From positions 55,641 to 119,640 of the forward strand of contig CAYRDX010000004.1 of the NCBI GenBank assembly GCA_964423205.1: 64,000 nt of DNA, in the 5' to 3' direction. Numbering within the stretch: the first letter of the stretch is position 1; every line of letters begins with the position of its first letter. The DNA comes from UBA6168 sp964423205. GTDB lineage: Bacteria > Bacteroidota > Bacteroidia > Chitinophagales > Saprospiraceae. This document shows, in pieces, positions 44,215 to 54,100 of the stretch. Both the position numbers and the translations under genes were made by a program. The notes below the pieces were generated by a model. It was not told the DNA's origin. It did no database searches and saw nothing but the letters and a program-made list of their open reading frames with translations.

Positions 44215-45456
44215 ATGCAATTAGGAAAATTGAAACAAGGCTTGAATACTATTGAACAGCTCGAGAGAGAACTGAATCTGAAGCAATTGCAGATCAATCG
44301 CTTGCTGAACATCACCCAGGCTATCAACAACAATGTAAAAAAGAGCGGTCTGTTTGAAATGTACCGTTCTTTTTTGAGTTGGGAGATGGATGTGAAAAAG
44401 ATGGCCTTGTTTTTTCGGACCAACAACAAATGGGAATGTACCACCTCAATTGGAGTGGATGAGGAAATCCTAAAGATTGATATAACTGACAGCTTAGCCC
44501 AATACACACGGCTCAACAACTTACGGGATTCTGAACATCCATTTTTCAAGTTATTTGATGTTGTCATCCCTGTCAGGCATAAAGATGAACCACTAGCCTA
44601 TGTTTTTATAGGCGGATTTGCCGCCGAAGATGATAAGTACAATAAGATTCAGTTCATTACCACGATAACCAATGTAATTACGGTTGCTATTGAAAATAAA
44701 TCTTTGTTCAAAAACCAATTAAACGAGGAACGCCTGAACCGGGAAATGGAATTGGCCAAAGAGATGCAGCAGCTATTGATTCCCAAAAAGCTTCCTGCGA
44801 ACGACAAGTTTGAACTGGCCAGCATTTACAAACCCCACCTCAATGTTGGTGGCGACTATTTCGATTTTGTGGAGCATTCAAATGGCAGTATTACCTTTTG
44901 TATAGCCGACATCGCAGGTAAGGGAGTTGCTGCAGCTTTGATGATGTCAAATTTCCAGGCGAACTTTCACACATTGCTCGAGCGAACCAAAGGAATGACT
45001 GAATTAGTCACTGAGTTGAACAGAGCCGTGATGCGATTAACCAAAGGCGACCGGTTTTTAACCTTTTTTGTAGCCAATTACTGTATCAACTCACGCAAGT
45101 TATCATACATCAATGCCGGGCATATTCCACCAGTACTAGTCATGGAAGGGAAATACCAAAGACTTGAAGAAGGGTGTACTGTTCTAGGAGCCTTTGAGCA
45201 TTTACCCAGCATTGAGGAAGGATGCATCACTGTTAATGAGGAAGCACAGATTCTTTTATTTACAGATGGTCTGTCTGAGTTGAAAAATGAAACTGGCGAT
45301 TTCCTTGACCATAACTTTGGTCAGGATTTTATCCTGAAGAATTACAGGCTCCGGGCACAAGAATTTATTGACAAGCTATTAAGTGAGTTGTTACAATTTA
45401 GCGGTAAGGCCGGCTTCGCAGATGATTTTACAGTGTTGTCGTGCAAGATTTTTTAA
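44215..45456 (+). CDS. PP2C/SpoIIE-type serine phosphatase with GAF-like sensory domain
   Basis: A 413-residue protein. An N-terminal coiled coil (1-40) is followed by a GAF-like domain (45-160) and a helical linker with EMELAKEMQQLLIPKKLP, the typical RsbU/SpoIIE entry motif. The phosphatase domain (195-413) has metal-binding residues in NVGGDYFDF, FCIADIAGKG, FTDGLSE and the final FADDFTVL. Such proteins regulate anti-sigma factor antagonists in a partner-switching pathway; the partner genes are not in the window. No membrane segments, so it is cytoplasmic. Confidence 0.9.
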   Translation: MQLGKLKQGLNTIEQLERELNLKQLQINRLLNITQAINNNVKKSGLFEMYRSFLSWEMDVKKMALFFRTNNKWECTTSIGVDEEILKIDITDSLAQYTRLNNLRDSEHPFFKLFDVVIPVRHKDEPLAYVFIGGFAAEDDKYNKIQFITTITNVITVAIENKSLFKNQLNEERLNREMELAKEMQQLLIPKKLPANDKFELASIYKPHLNVGGDYFDFVEHSNGSITFCIADIAGKGVAAALMMSNFQANFHTLLERTKGMTELVTELNRAVMRLTKGDRFLTFFVANYCINSRKLSYINAGHIPPVLVMEGKYQRLEEGCTVLGAFEHLPSIEEGCITVNEEAQILLFTDGLSELKNETGDFLDHNFGQDFILKNYRLRAQEFIDKLLSELLQFSGKAGFADDFTVLSCKIF

Positions 45457-45559
45457 AATTTAGTCGATAATCTGTCACTTATTTAACTTCAAAGACTCAA
45501 CATTGCACCCAAGAAGAATGACCCCGGATAGATAACTTTACATCAGTCAGGCAGTAATT

Positions 45560-46324
45560 ATGAAAGATAAAAATGCAGCGGGAATTCTGGCGTTGGTTTT
45601 AGGGTGGTTAGGCGTGCACCGGTTTTATCTGGGGCAAAATGTTTTGGGTATCATTTACATGATGTTTTTCTGGTTTCCGCTCATTTGGGTAATTGCCTTG
45701 GTGGACGGAATCAGGTTTCTTACTATGGACCCCAGGAAATTTGATGAAAAGTATAATCGCGAATCCGGAAGGAACTTCAGGGGCCGCGAAACGGACTTCG
45801 AGCGGGGGTATCGACGTACTCCGGATTTTAATCGTGAACGCCGACCGATTATTCCCAGAGAACAACCCAAACCAAAGAATTTTACCCGCAAGAATCTTTT
45901 TAAACAAACGGGCTTGGAAAAGTTCAAGGATTACGATTATGAAGGTGCTGTTGAAGATTTCAAAAAATCCCTCGAACTTGAACCCCGGGACATAGCCACG
46001 CATTTTAATTTGGCATGCACCTATTCGTTACTCGAAAAAGCAAAAGAAGCATTTTACCATCTTGATAAAGCTGTAGAGTTTGGTTTTAAAGACTTCCAGA
46101 AGATAAAGCAACATCATGCTCTCGCATATATCAGAATCCAAGCACAGTTTGAGGATTTCGAGGATAATGAATTCAGGCTTCGTAAAGGACCGCAAAAAGA
46201 AGAAGATCTTTTAAGTACAGAGCCCGACCTGCTTGACCAATTAAAAAAATTAGGTGAGCTTCGTGAAAAAGGTTTGCTCACAGAAAAAGAGTTCGATGAA
46301 CAGAAGAGAAAACTTTTAAGTTAA
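45560..46324 (+). CDS. TM2-domain protein with TPR and SHOCT modules
   Basis: A 254-residue protein. The TM2 domain (residues 1-60) has KNAAGILALVLGWLGVHRFY and the second membrane helix with the Asp of LVDGIRFL. A basic, Arg-rich linker (70-105) comes next. One TPR-like unit covers about 110-175 (YDYEGAVEDFKKSLELEP; ATHFNLACTYSLL). The last 35 residues are a SHOCT motif (LKKLGELREKGLLTEKEFDE). The combination of membrane anchor, TPR and SHOCT is unusual and points to an adaptor or assembly function. It follows the phosphatase by about 100 bases on the same strand. Confidence 0.85.
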   Translation: MKDKNAAGILALVLGWLGVHRFYLGQNVLGIIYMMFFWFPLIWVIALVDGIRFLTMDPRKFDEKYNRESGRNFRGRETDFERGYRRTPDFNRERRPIIPREQPKPKNFTRKNLFKQTGLEKFKDYDYEGAVEDFKKSLELEPRDIATHFNLACTYSLLEKAKEAFYHLDKAVEFGFKDFQKIKQHHALAYIRIQAQFEDFEDNEFRLRKGPQKEEDLLSTEPDLLDQLKKLGELREKGLLTEKEFDEQKRKLLS

Positions 46325-46499
46325 AGGTCTCGCGTAAGTTCCTCTCAACAACACACTTTATTGCCCGTATCCCCAATTGGCTGGAATTTTGCTCCACTTT
46401 GGCCAGAATCGAAACTAATAATTTCGAAACAGCAAGTTTTAACCTTGTGAAAACTACAATAGATACCTGAATATCGTTCTTCAATAAAACACGAACACT

Positions 46500-47159
46500 A
46501 TGATTGCTGAGAATCTAATAACAACCGCAGTACTTCCTCTTAAAACTTCGGATACCGGCAAAACGGCCCGAAGAAGTATGGAAGATTTTAACGTTAGGCA
46601 TTTGCCTATCGTGAACAACAGCCAATTACTCGGCGTTATATGCGAGGATGATATTTTGGCGAATAACCTGACTGAGCAGATAGGTTCCTATCAACTTTCC
46701 CTAAAAAAGACTTACGTAAACTGCAAAGAACATGTTTATGAGGTGATGCGGCTTCTGGCAGAGCATCAGCTGACTATTATTCCCGTTATTGATGACGCAG
46801 GTGATTATGTGGGAATGATTTCGCTGGAAGATGTTCTGAATTTCTTTGCCAAAACAGCCGCATTCAGCGATAACGGGAGCATCGTTGTACTCGAGTTTCA
46901 ACAAAGAGGATATTCGCTCGCAGAAATTGCCCGTATAGTTGAAGGTGAAAACGCCTCCATACTGAGCACCTTTGTTACTTCCATCCCTGAATCCACCATA
47001 GTCGAGGTCACACTAAAAATCAACAAACAGGATATTCATACCATTCTTGCAGCATTTAATCGTTTTGGTTACGAAATCAAAGCGTCATTCAACGAGAACG
47101 AATACCTGGAATCACTGCAGGAACGTTATGCCGGACTCATGAACTACCTGAATGTTTAA
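46500..47159 (+). CDS. CBS domain protein with ACT-like C-terminal part
   Basis: A 219-residue protein. Two CBS motifs span residues about 5-135 (TARRSMEDFNVRHLPIVNN; GDYVGMISLEDVLNF). The rest reads like an ACT-type domain (IVVLEFQQRGYSLAEIARI; STIVEVTLKINKQDIHTIL). It resembles AcuB-like proteins that sense adenine nucleotides or amino acids. In many Bacteroidota the gene lies next to NAD kinase; here it precedes a histidine kinase instead. Confidence 0.88.
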   Translation: MIAENLITTAVLPLKTSDTGKTARRSMEDFNVRHLPIVNNSQLLGVICEDDILANNLTEQIGSYQLSLKKTYVNCKEHVYEVMRLLAEHQLTIIPVIDDAGDYVGMISLEDVLNFFAKTAAFSDNGSIVVLEFQQRGYSLAEIARIVEGENASILSTFVTSIPESTIVEVTLKINKQDIHTILAAFNRFGYEIKASFNENEYLESLQERYAGLMNYLNV

Positions 47160-47389
47160 TTCTTTTTGTGTCCTATTTACCCATATCATTTATGGTCTGT
47201 TCTCATTAGTTAGTGTGAAGTTGTAATTCAGACCGTAGGAAATTTTTTCTCAGGCATATCGTTCATTCTGCTTTTTATCGATTTCTCAATACTTATCTGA
47301 AAATCAAGTTCTCAAAAATTATTTTTGCCAAAGATGTGCCTCGTTAAGTAACGGTAATCCCTAAATATTGGCACAAGTCAATTCTTCGG

Positions 47390-48556
47390 ATGGATATCTA
47401 CCAACAAAAATCGAGATGGAAATGGCACCTGGCCATTGCAGGTATTATAGTCGTGGGTATTTCCATGATTTACACCCGTTATCTTATCGACAGGCTTGCA
47501 GAAGAGGAGCGCAAGAAAGTGGAGCAACTAAAAATGGCATACGAGACTCTTTCGGTGATAGACCCTGAAGAAGCGCAGTGTGATTTTACTTTTCAGGACA
47601 CATTCTTTAAGTCCAATACGACTGTTCCAATTATTCTTGTAGGGGAGGATGGCATGCCGCAAATGGGGAAGAACTATGGCGAGGACAAAGACACCAGCAT
47701 GGTATTCCTCACCCAAAAGTTACAGGAATTCAGGGATGCCGGACAGGAGCCTATGATTGTTCAATCAGATTTCGTGACAATCTACCTTTATTTTGAGCAC
47801 AGCCGGATATTGAAATTGCTCACTTACTATCCTTTTCTTCAATTCATTTTGGTTGCTGCATTTATTGCCTTCGGATATCTTGGGTTCAGCTCTGCACGCC
47901 GGGCTGAGCAAAACCGCGTATGGGTAGGCATGGCAAAAGAAACTGCACATCAACTTGGCACACCCATTTCTGGTATAGTTGCCTGGATTGAACATTTGAA
48001 AGCTTTCGGCAGTAAAGATGAAGAAATGAATGAAGTCATTTCCGAGCTGAGCAACGATATACAACGCCTTGAATTGATTGCCGACAGGTTTTCGAAAATT
48101 GGATCAGCACCTGAGCTAACGGAAGTAAACATTTATGAAGAATTGGAAAAATGCAAAGCATACATGCAGAAAAGAGCATCCAGAAAAGTAAACTTTGACT
48201 TCCCTGGTTTTCAGGCAATACTTCCGGTTCGGCTTAACCCACCTTTGTTTGAATGGGTTGTTGAGAATCTTTTGAGAAATGCTCTGGATGCCATGGAAAG
48301 CGAGGGAACCATAAGTGCCGCTGTTTATAAAGAAGGTAATAACGTTGTGTTGGACATTTCAGATACTGGAAAAGGGATCCCCGCCTCCAAATTTAAGTCG
48401 GTCTTTCTTCCGGGATATACAACTAAAAAAAGAGGATGGGGACTTGGACTTTCATTGGCAAAACGCATCATTGAGGAGTATCACTCAGGGAAGATTTTTG
48501 TAAAAAAATCGGGATTGAACTCAGGTACGACATTTACAATTCATCTTCCGCTTTAA
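47390..48556 (+). CDS. Sensor histidine kinase, membrane bound
   Basis: A 388-residue protein with membrane helices at about 14-32 and 140-163 that enclose a periplasmic sensor region of about 105 residues. The dimerisation region contains ETAHQLGTPISG, with phosphoacceptor His187 in an H-box like that of other small Bacteroidota kinases. The ATPase domain has an N box ENLLRNALDAM, G1 DISDTGKGIP and G2 GWGLGLSLAKRII. No receiver domain is fused and no response regulator gene is adjacent, so the partner is unknown. Confidence 0.92.
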   Translation: MDIYQQKSRWKWHLAIAGIIVVGISMIYTRYLIDRLAEEERKKVEQLKMAYETLSVIDPEEAQCDFTFQDTFFKSNTTVPIILVGEDGMPQMGKNYGEDKDTSMVFLTQKLQEFRDAGQEPMIVQSDFVTIYLYFEHSRILKLLTYYPFLQFILVAAFIAFGYLGFSSARRAEQNRVWVGMAKETAHQLGTPISGIVAWIEHLKAFGSKDEEMNEVISELSNDIQRLELIADRFSKIGSAPELTEVNIYEELEKCKAYMQKRASRKVNFDFPGFQAILPVRLNPPLFEWVVENLLRNALDAMESEGTISAAVYKEGNNVVLDISDTGKGIPASKFKSVFLPGYTTKKRGWGLGLSLAKRIIEEYHSGKIFVKKSGLNSGTTFTIHLPL

Positions 48557-49369
48557 AAACCCGGAAACATTCAATTTACATTTTCGATCAAGAGACCCCA
48601 GCCTGGGAAATCCTATAACCTGGAATTATCACTGAATAAATCGGCAGGAGACCCCAAAGATGGTTTTGGTTTAACAACTGGTGTCACAGGGCTTTACACC
48701 TGGTTGAAGGATTTTATCGTAAGGCGTTCTTTCCCGCTTCCCGATGGTTCCTACACGCTGACAAAAGACCAGGATGTTCTGAAAACAGTAGCCAAGGTCA
48801 ACGCAGAATCAGGATACATTTATGGTTACACAGCCGAAATTGGTTTGTACCTGAATTCCAGGTGGGAATTGAATTCTCAGCTTACTAATACCAAAGGCCG
48901 GAACATTTACCAGGAAAAAAATGCTACAGGTATTTTGATGATTGATACACTCTTGCCGACTTCCCACATACCACCGGTATTTGGCCAAACGTCTTTGACT
49001 TTCAATTCGGGGAAGTTTAAAACCGCGCTCACCCTTCGTTACCAAGGAGAGAAGGCCGCTGATGAATACGCCGTTGGTGGTGTTACAAAATCGACGATAG
49101 GGCAACTGGTTTTAAGCAGGGAAGGGACTGAAGACAACATTGAGCAGTTCTATTGGAAGATAAATGAAGCAGGCAAAAGAGTATTTTATGGCGCAAAAAG
49201 CTGGACTACAGTCAACCTCTATACCTCTTGGATTTTAAGTGAACGTTTGTCTGTAAATCTGGCACTTGAAAATATTTTCGACGTGCACTACCGGCCGTTT
49301 TCTTCGGGTTTAAGCGGTCAGGGAAGAAACATTATAGCTTCATTCAGCGTTTCGCTGGCTGGCAAATAG
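48557..49369 (+). pseudogene. C-terminal fragment of a TonB-dependent receptor
   Basis: Starting right after the kinase stop and in the same frame, the sequence reads FSIKRPQPGKSYNLELSLNK then VTGLYTWLKDFIVRRS, the form of the last barrel strands of a TonB-dependent receptor, and runs to SWTTVNLYTSWIL, LENIFDVHYRPFSSGLSGQG and a final aromatic strand. The plug domain, the signal peptide and most of the barrel are missing and no start codon is suitable. It looks like an old deletion that joined the end of a receptor to the kinase gene. Confidence 0.78.
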
Positions 49370-49404
49370 GTGAATTATTGCTGTGAATGCAAACCCTATT
49401 TCAC

Positions 49405-49412
49405 TACTTTTG
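49405..49412 (+). promoter_or_regulatory. -7-like element before mlaE
   Basis: TACTTTTG followed by CA, 54 bases before the ATG of the permease gene, matches the Bacteroidota -7 consensus. The nearest TTG upstream is 24 bases away, too far for a strict -33 match, so this is tentative. Confidence 0.4.
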
Positions 49413-49465
49413 CACTCTCCGTTTGAATTGTGGCATGCATTGAAATTGCTACCTCACATTATAAT

Positions 49466-50212
49466 ATGGATTTCAACATTTTATACCATTTCGGCAAGTA
49501 TCTCACTCTGATGCGTTCCGTGTTCACCAAGCCGGAAAAACACTCTATGTATTGGAAAGAGACGCTGCGCCAAATGAATGATATCGGAATTGGTTCGTTG
49601 ATTATCGTCGCTCTGATTTCTGTCTTCATGGGTGCTGTGGCAGCAGTGCAGTTTGCTTACCAGCTCGATGGCACATTAGTGCCCAGATGGTATATCGGGT
49701 ACATTGTAAGGGACCTTGCCATCATAGAATCTGCACCAACTATAACTTGTCTGGTTTTGGCCGGCAAAGTCGGCTCCAACATTGCTGCTGAACTCGGCGG
49801 CATGAGGCAAAAGGAACACATCGACGCGATGGAGATTATGGGAGTGAATACTGCTGGTTATCTCATTTTACCCAAAGTGGTGGCTGCCATGGCCGTAATT
49901 CCTCTGTTGGTTACAATTTCTGCTTATATCGCTATTGGAGGAGGTTATCTGGCTACGGTGCAATTTGGAGCTATTTCCGATGAAGAATACACCCGCGGAT
50001 TGAGAGCCTTTTTTGTTCCCAATAACGTGAACATGATGTATGTGAAAGCTATTACTTTTGCTTTCATACTTACCTCAGTATCCTGCTTTCAGGGATATTT
50101 TGTGAAAAGCGGAAGCATTGAATTGGGAAAGGCGAGTACCAATGCAGTGGTGTTTAGCAATATACTGATTCTGCTGGCTGACTATATAATTGCCGTATTG
50201 CTGACGAGTTGA
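49466..50212 (+). CDS. mlaE: MlaE-type ABC transporter permease (lipid asymmetry)
   Basis: A GTG at 49430 opens the frame; ATG at 49466 (MDFNILYHFGKYL) is preferred, giving 248 residues. The MlaE family signature is clear: SLIIVALISVFMGAVAAVQF, IESAPTITCLVLAGKVGSN, AAELGGMRQKEHIDAMEIMG (coupling helix) and SVSCFQGYFVKSGS. Five or six membrane helices. With the ATPase downstream it forms the inner membrane pump that moves phospholipids to or from the outer membrane. The MCE-domain partner MlaD is not in the window. Confidence 0.92.
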   Translation: MDFNILYHFGKYLTLMRSVFTKPEKHSMYWKETLRQMNDIGIGSLIIVALISVFMGAVAAVQFAYQLDGTLVPRWYIGYIVRDLAIIESAPTITCLVLAGKVGSNIAAELGGMRQKEHIDAMEIMGVNTAGYLILPKVVAAMAVIPLLVTISAYIAIGGGYLATVQFGAISDEEYTRGLRAFFVPNNVNMMYVKAITFAFILTSVSCFQGYFVKSGSIELGKASTNAVVFSNILILLADYIIAVLLTS

Positions 50213-50222
50213 GATGGTGATA

Positions 50223-50329
50223 AAGTAAAAAGGCAAAAGTAAAAAGGCAAAAGTAAAAAGGCAAAAGTTTTCCAACTGATTTTCAAGTGATTAAGAAAAC
50301 AATTTGGCAACTTTATTTTTGACCCATTA
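50223..50329 (-). repeat. Family B dispersed repeat, inverted copy between mlaE and mlaF
   Basis: Read on the minus strand it begins TAATGGGTCAAAAATAAAG, then TTGCCAAATTGTTTTCTTAA and ACTTGAAAATCAGTTGGAAA, and ends in three CTTTTTACTTTTGCC-type units. It is inverted relative to the copies at 32751 and 40658 and sits inside what should be a single mla transcript. Confidence 0.78.
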
Positions 50330-50353
50330 CTAAACATTGATGAAGAAACCGGA

Positions 50354-51130
50354 ATGATCAGAGCCGAAAATATTTTCAAGTCATTTGACGAAAACGAAGT
50401 CCTGAAAGGAATCTCTTCGGAGTTTGAAACAGGCAAAACCAATCTTATCATCGGAAAGAGCGGTGCTGGGAAGACTGTCTATTTGAAAATTCTCGTCGGC
50501 CTTATTGAGCCAACGCAGGGTCGGGTTTTTTATGACGACACTGATTTTTACAGCCTGGATAAAAAGCAAGTACGGGCTTTAAGAATGCAGGTTGGTATGT
50601 TGTTCCAGGGCTCTGCACTTTTTGACTCCATGACGGTTGACGAAAATATTCGCTTCCCTCTGGATATGTTTACCAATTGGACCAGGGTAGAAAAACAAAA
50701 GCGCGTCGACTGGTGCCTGGAACGTGTAAACATGAGTGGCATTAACAGCAAATATCCTTCTGAACTCAGCGGAGGGATGCAAAAAAGGGTGGGCATTGCC
50801 CGGGCCATAGTATTTAATCCGAAATACCTTTTCTGTGACGAACCAAACTCAGGCCTCGATCCTAAGACGGCTCTTTTGATAGACGAACTTATTCAGGACA
50901 TCACATACGAAAACAACATCACCACCATCATCAACACCCACGATATGAACTCGGTGATGGAAATTGGTGACAACATCGCCTATCTACACGATGGTTACCT
51001 TGCCTGGACAGGCAACAAACACGATGTTTTGGAGAGTAAAAATGAACTGCTTCAGGGTTTTATCTTCGCTTCGCCTTTCCTGCAGAAACTGCGAAATGTA
51101 GCCCTTCATGATGATGAACCGTTGACCTGA
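50354..51130 (+). CDS. mlaF: MlaF-type ABC transporter ATP-binding protein
   Basis: A 258-residue ATPase with Walker A IGKSGAGKTVYL (Ala for the usual Gly-Ser neighbour), Q-loop LFQGSALFDSMTV, signature LSGGMQKRVGIARAI, Walker B YLFCDEPNSGLDP, and H-loop INTHDM. The QGSALFDSM segment is the MlaF type. It powers the MlaE permease encoded just upstream. The separating 140 bases contain an inverted repeat copy. Its 3' end converges with the M1 peptidase gene, 10 bases apart. Confidence 0.93.
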   Translation: MIRAENIFKSFDENEVLKGISSEFETGKTNLIIGKSGAGKTVYLKILVGLIEPTQGRVFYDDTDFYSLDKKQVRALRMQVGMLFQGSALFDSMTVDENIRFPLDMFTNWTRVEKQKRVDWCLERVNMSGINSKYPSELSGGMQKRVGIARAIVFNPKYLFCDEPNSGLDPKTALLIDELIQDITYENNITTIINTHDMNSVMEIGDNIAYLHDGYLAWTGNKHDVLESKNELLQGFIFASPFLQKLRNVALHDDEPLT

Positions 51131-51140
51131 GTCTGGTATT

Positions 51141-54100
51141 TTATAAACTGAAGTTATCCATAAAGCGCCAGGGATTGAGTTTAGCCAAATCCAGGTGAAA
51201 TGTAATCCGGTTGAATAAGCTGGACCGCCCGCTTTGTTTATACAGATCGGCCACGTTTCTTGAACTTATTACCGGGAAGTGAATTCCAAATATTCCCGAC
51301 TTATCTCCCAATGAGAATCCACCCTGCCACCAAACCTGATCCGTGAAAGTAAGGTCTGAGGAAATCGGCCGGGCATCATTATACCAGGCAATGTCAAAAT
51401 AGGGCCTCAGTGGTAATTTCAGAGGAAGGTCCTGTGGCATGTCGGCCAACAAGTTAAATGCCACTACCATATCGTTGCTTCTTCCTTCAGAATAGGGACT
51501 ACCCAGTGCCACTTTCATTCCACCTTCCTGCAATAAAATTTGCCTCGCGAAAAAACCATCCGGCTCAGACCTACCGAGATAGTAATTGTCGAAACGGTAG
51601 TCATTGAATCCCTGAGAAGTCAGATTAAATGCCTCATCAAACAGAAGCCCTTTATTTTTCCTGCTATCGTTCTGAAACTTCTTACCCACAAATATTCTTG
51701 TCTTTATTGCCCTGTTGTGCTCATAGACGTAGTTGTTTTCCCATTCAAAAGATAACTTCAGGTAATCTTGTTTTATACCAAAAGCATCGTCATAACTCGC
51801 ATGTTCCAATGTCAAATTGACACGAAAAGGATTCAGGGCCTGTGTGTTTCCAGCTTCCCATTTGACTTGATTTATTAAGCGATTAGACCAGGTATTCACA
51901 GTGTAAAAAAAGCCGGAAGGAAGGTTTTCAAATGTTGGCACTTCTTTTTGGAGAAAGATTCTCCTGAACTCAAGCGTTTGATAAAAGCGGCTGGTGTGTG
52001 AACGCATCAGGTCGAATCGAAGATAGGGCGATACCCTTCGAAAAGACAGATAGGATGATTCAATCCCGGATTCTGATTTCAGAGAATCCAGAAAATCAAA
52101 TTGATAGGTTTTTGCATTTATACCAATTTCGATTTTTTTGATCTTCTCATTCTTTGGGAAAATATTATAACGAACCGTACCCATTCCCGATGGTTGTCCG
52201 GATCTAAGTCCATACTGGGTGGCGATGGCAAAATCCAGTTTTTTGGAAGGGATTATGGCGTTGTAAAATGCCAAACCCGGCATGAGTCCATCGTATTTAT
52301 TAAGACCGAAAATGGGTAGCCAATAGAGCGAACTCCTGCCGGGGTCTTCAAGTGAACCCAATAATTTCAATTTGAGCGGTTCTGTCTTCTTCAGTACACC
52401 TTCAGTTTTATAATGGTTATTACTTCTGTAAACATCCAATGTGATGTGTCCGGCATCCAATACCACTTTGTCAAACTGCTCACCCGGCAGGTTTATAGTC
52501 TGTTTTTCGCCGGGCGGTATTGCTTCGAACCAATGTGTGGAAATTATTTTTCCGGACTTAAAGCCTGAAACCGGGAAGGGTGCTGCTATTTCACCTTTAT
52601 TTAAAACAGTGATAATCCAATTACCCAGTTCATCCTTGTGCAGAGTTTCAATAGCGTAATCCAGATGCTTGTTGCTGCCCAGGTAAGCTTCGAACATCCA
52701 ATCGAGGTTCTTTCCGGTTTTTTCTTCAAAATGACTTTTCAGGTCTGAAGGTTGAGGATGTTTAAACTTCCAAACCTCGTAGAATTCCTTCATGATGGCA
52801 TCAAACTTCCCGGCACTCAGGTATGCCATTAAATGGCCAAAGGCAAATCCTGGCTTCATGTAAGAGCTTAGGCCATAATTGAGGAGCCCAAAATCATTAG
52901 AACTGGTTTCGGGAGCCTGGTCCATTCTCTTTCTGGCTTGAAAGAGATAAATGGTTTCATACAAATCCGTATTGCCATGGCCCCTTAAAAACGATGGCAA
53001 TGCTTCCACCACTCTGTCACCGTAATACTTTGTAGTATAGCGGTATTCGTAAAAGGAATTAATGCCCTCGTCCATCCACGGGTGGTCCCTTTCATTGCTT
53101 GCCAATATTCCATAAAACCAATTGTGACCAACCTCGTGGGTGATAACCTGATCGAGGTCTTTTGGACTGGATGCCTTACCGATTACAGTGATCATGGGAT
53201 ATTCCATACCGGCACCAGCGCTGAGGGCACTTTGCACTGCTGTGGCATGTGTATAAGGATATTCGCCAACCAGCTCAGAATAAAACTGAACGCTCCTGTT
53301 TACATAATCAATGCTTTTTTTCCAAAGCTCTGACTGTTCATTGGTGAACATGGTCCATGTATCCACCTTTCTACCGGAAGGAAGAGTTACGCTGCTTTTC
53401 TGAACGTGGAACCGCTTATCGGCGAACCAGGCAAAATCATGAACATTTTCTGCTTTGTACCGGACAGTTTTAAAGGTTGTACTTGATTCAGGAAAAGCTA
53501 TTTCAACCGGCAGATTTCCGGATTCAAACATTTGTGATGTTTCTTTGGCTTTCCTTTCAAGAAACGCGATTTCTTCCGGCGACTGCAAGATGCCTGTTGC
53601 TCCAACCACATAATTTTCGGGCAAAGTAATACTGACGTCAAAGCTTCCAAATTCCGAATAGAATTCACCCATATCGAGATAAGGCATTTGGTGCCAACCC
53701 GATTGGTCGAATACTGCCGGCTTTGGGAACCATTGCGTCATCTGGTAGGATTCTCCGACGTGCCCCAATCTGGAAAATGAGGCGGGTATTTTTAAGACAA
53801 AAGGAGTCTTTATTGTAATTTTTTCTCCGGGCATCAATGGTCTTGGCAATAATAGCATGGCAATGTCCGGGTGGTTTTTGTCAAATTCCAGTTTTGCTTT
53901 TTCTTCATTGACATGGAAATCAAGGCCGCTGTAATGGCCTTTGTCCTCTTTGCCCGAGAAAAAAAACCAGGTGCTTCCCGAGCGAAGCTTCTGTTTGCCA
54001 AAGGCTGATTCGGGGGTGCTGAACGCATTTCCCCAAAAGTGAAACCAGATGTGCTCAAGGTTTTGACTCGAGTTGTTCTGGTAGTCTATTTCAATTAGCC

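Noticed and set aside
48704..49369. TonB receptor fragment as an intact small protein starting at the TTG at 48704
   Set aside because: Barrel homology extends upstream of the TTG without a suitable start codon, so it is a truncated gene and not a small complete one.
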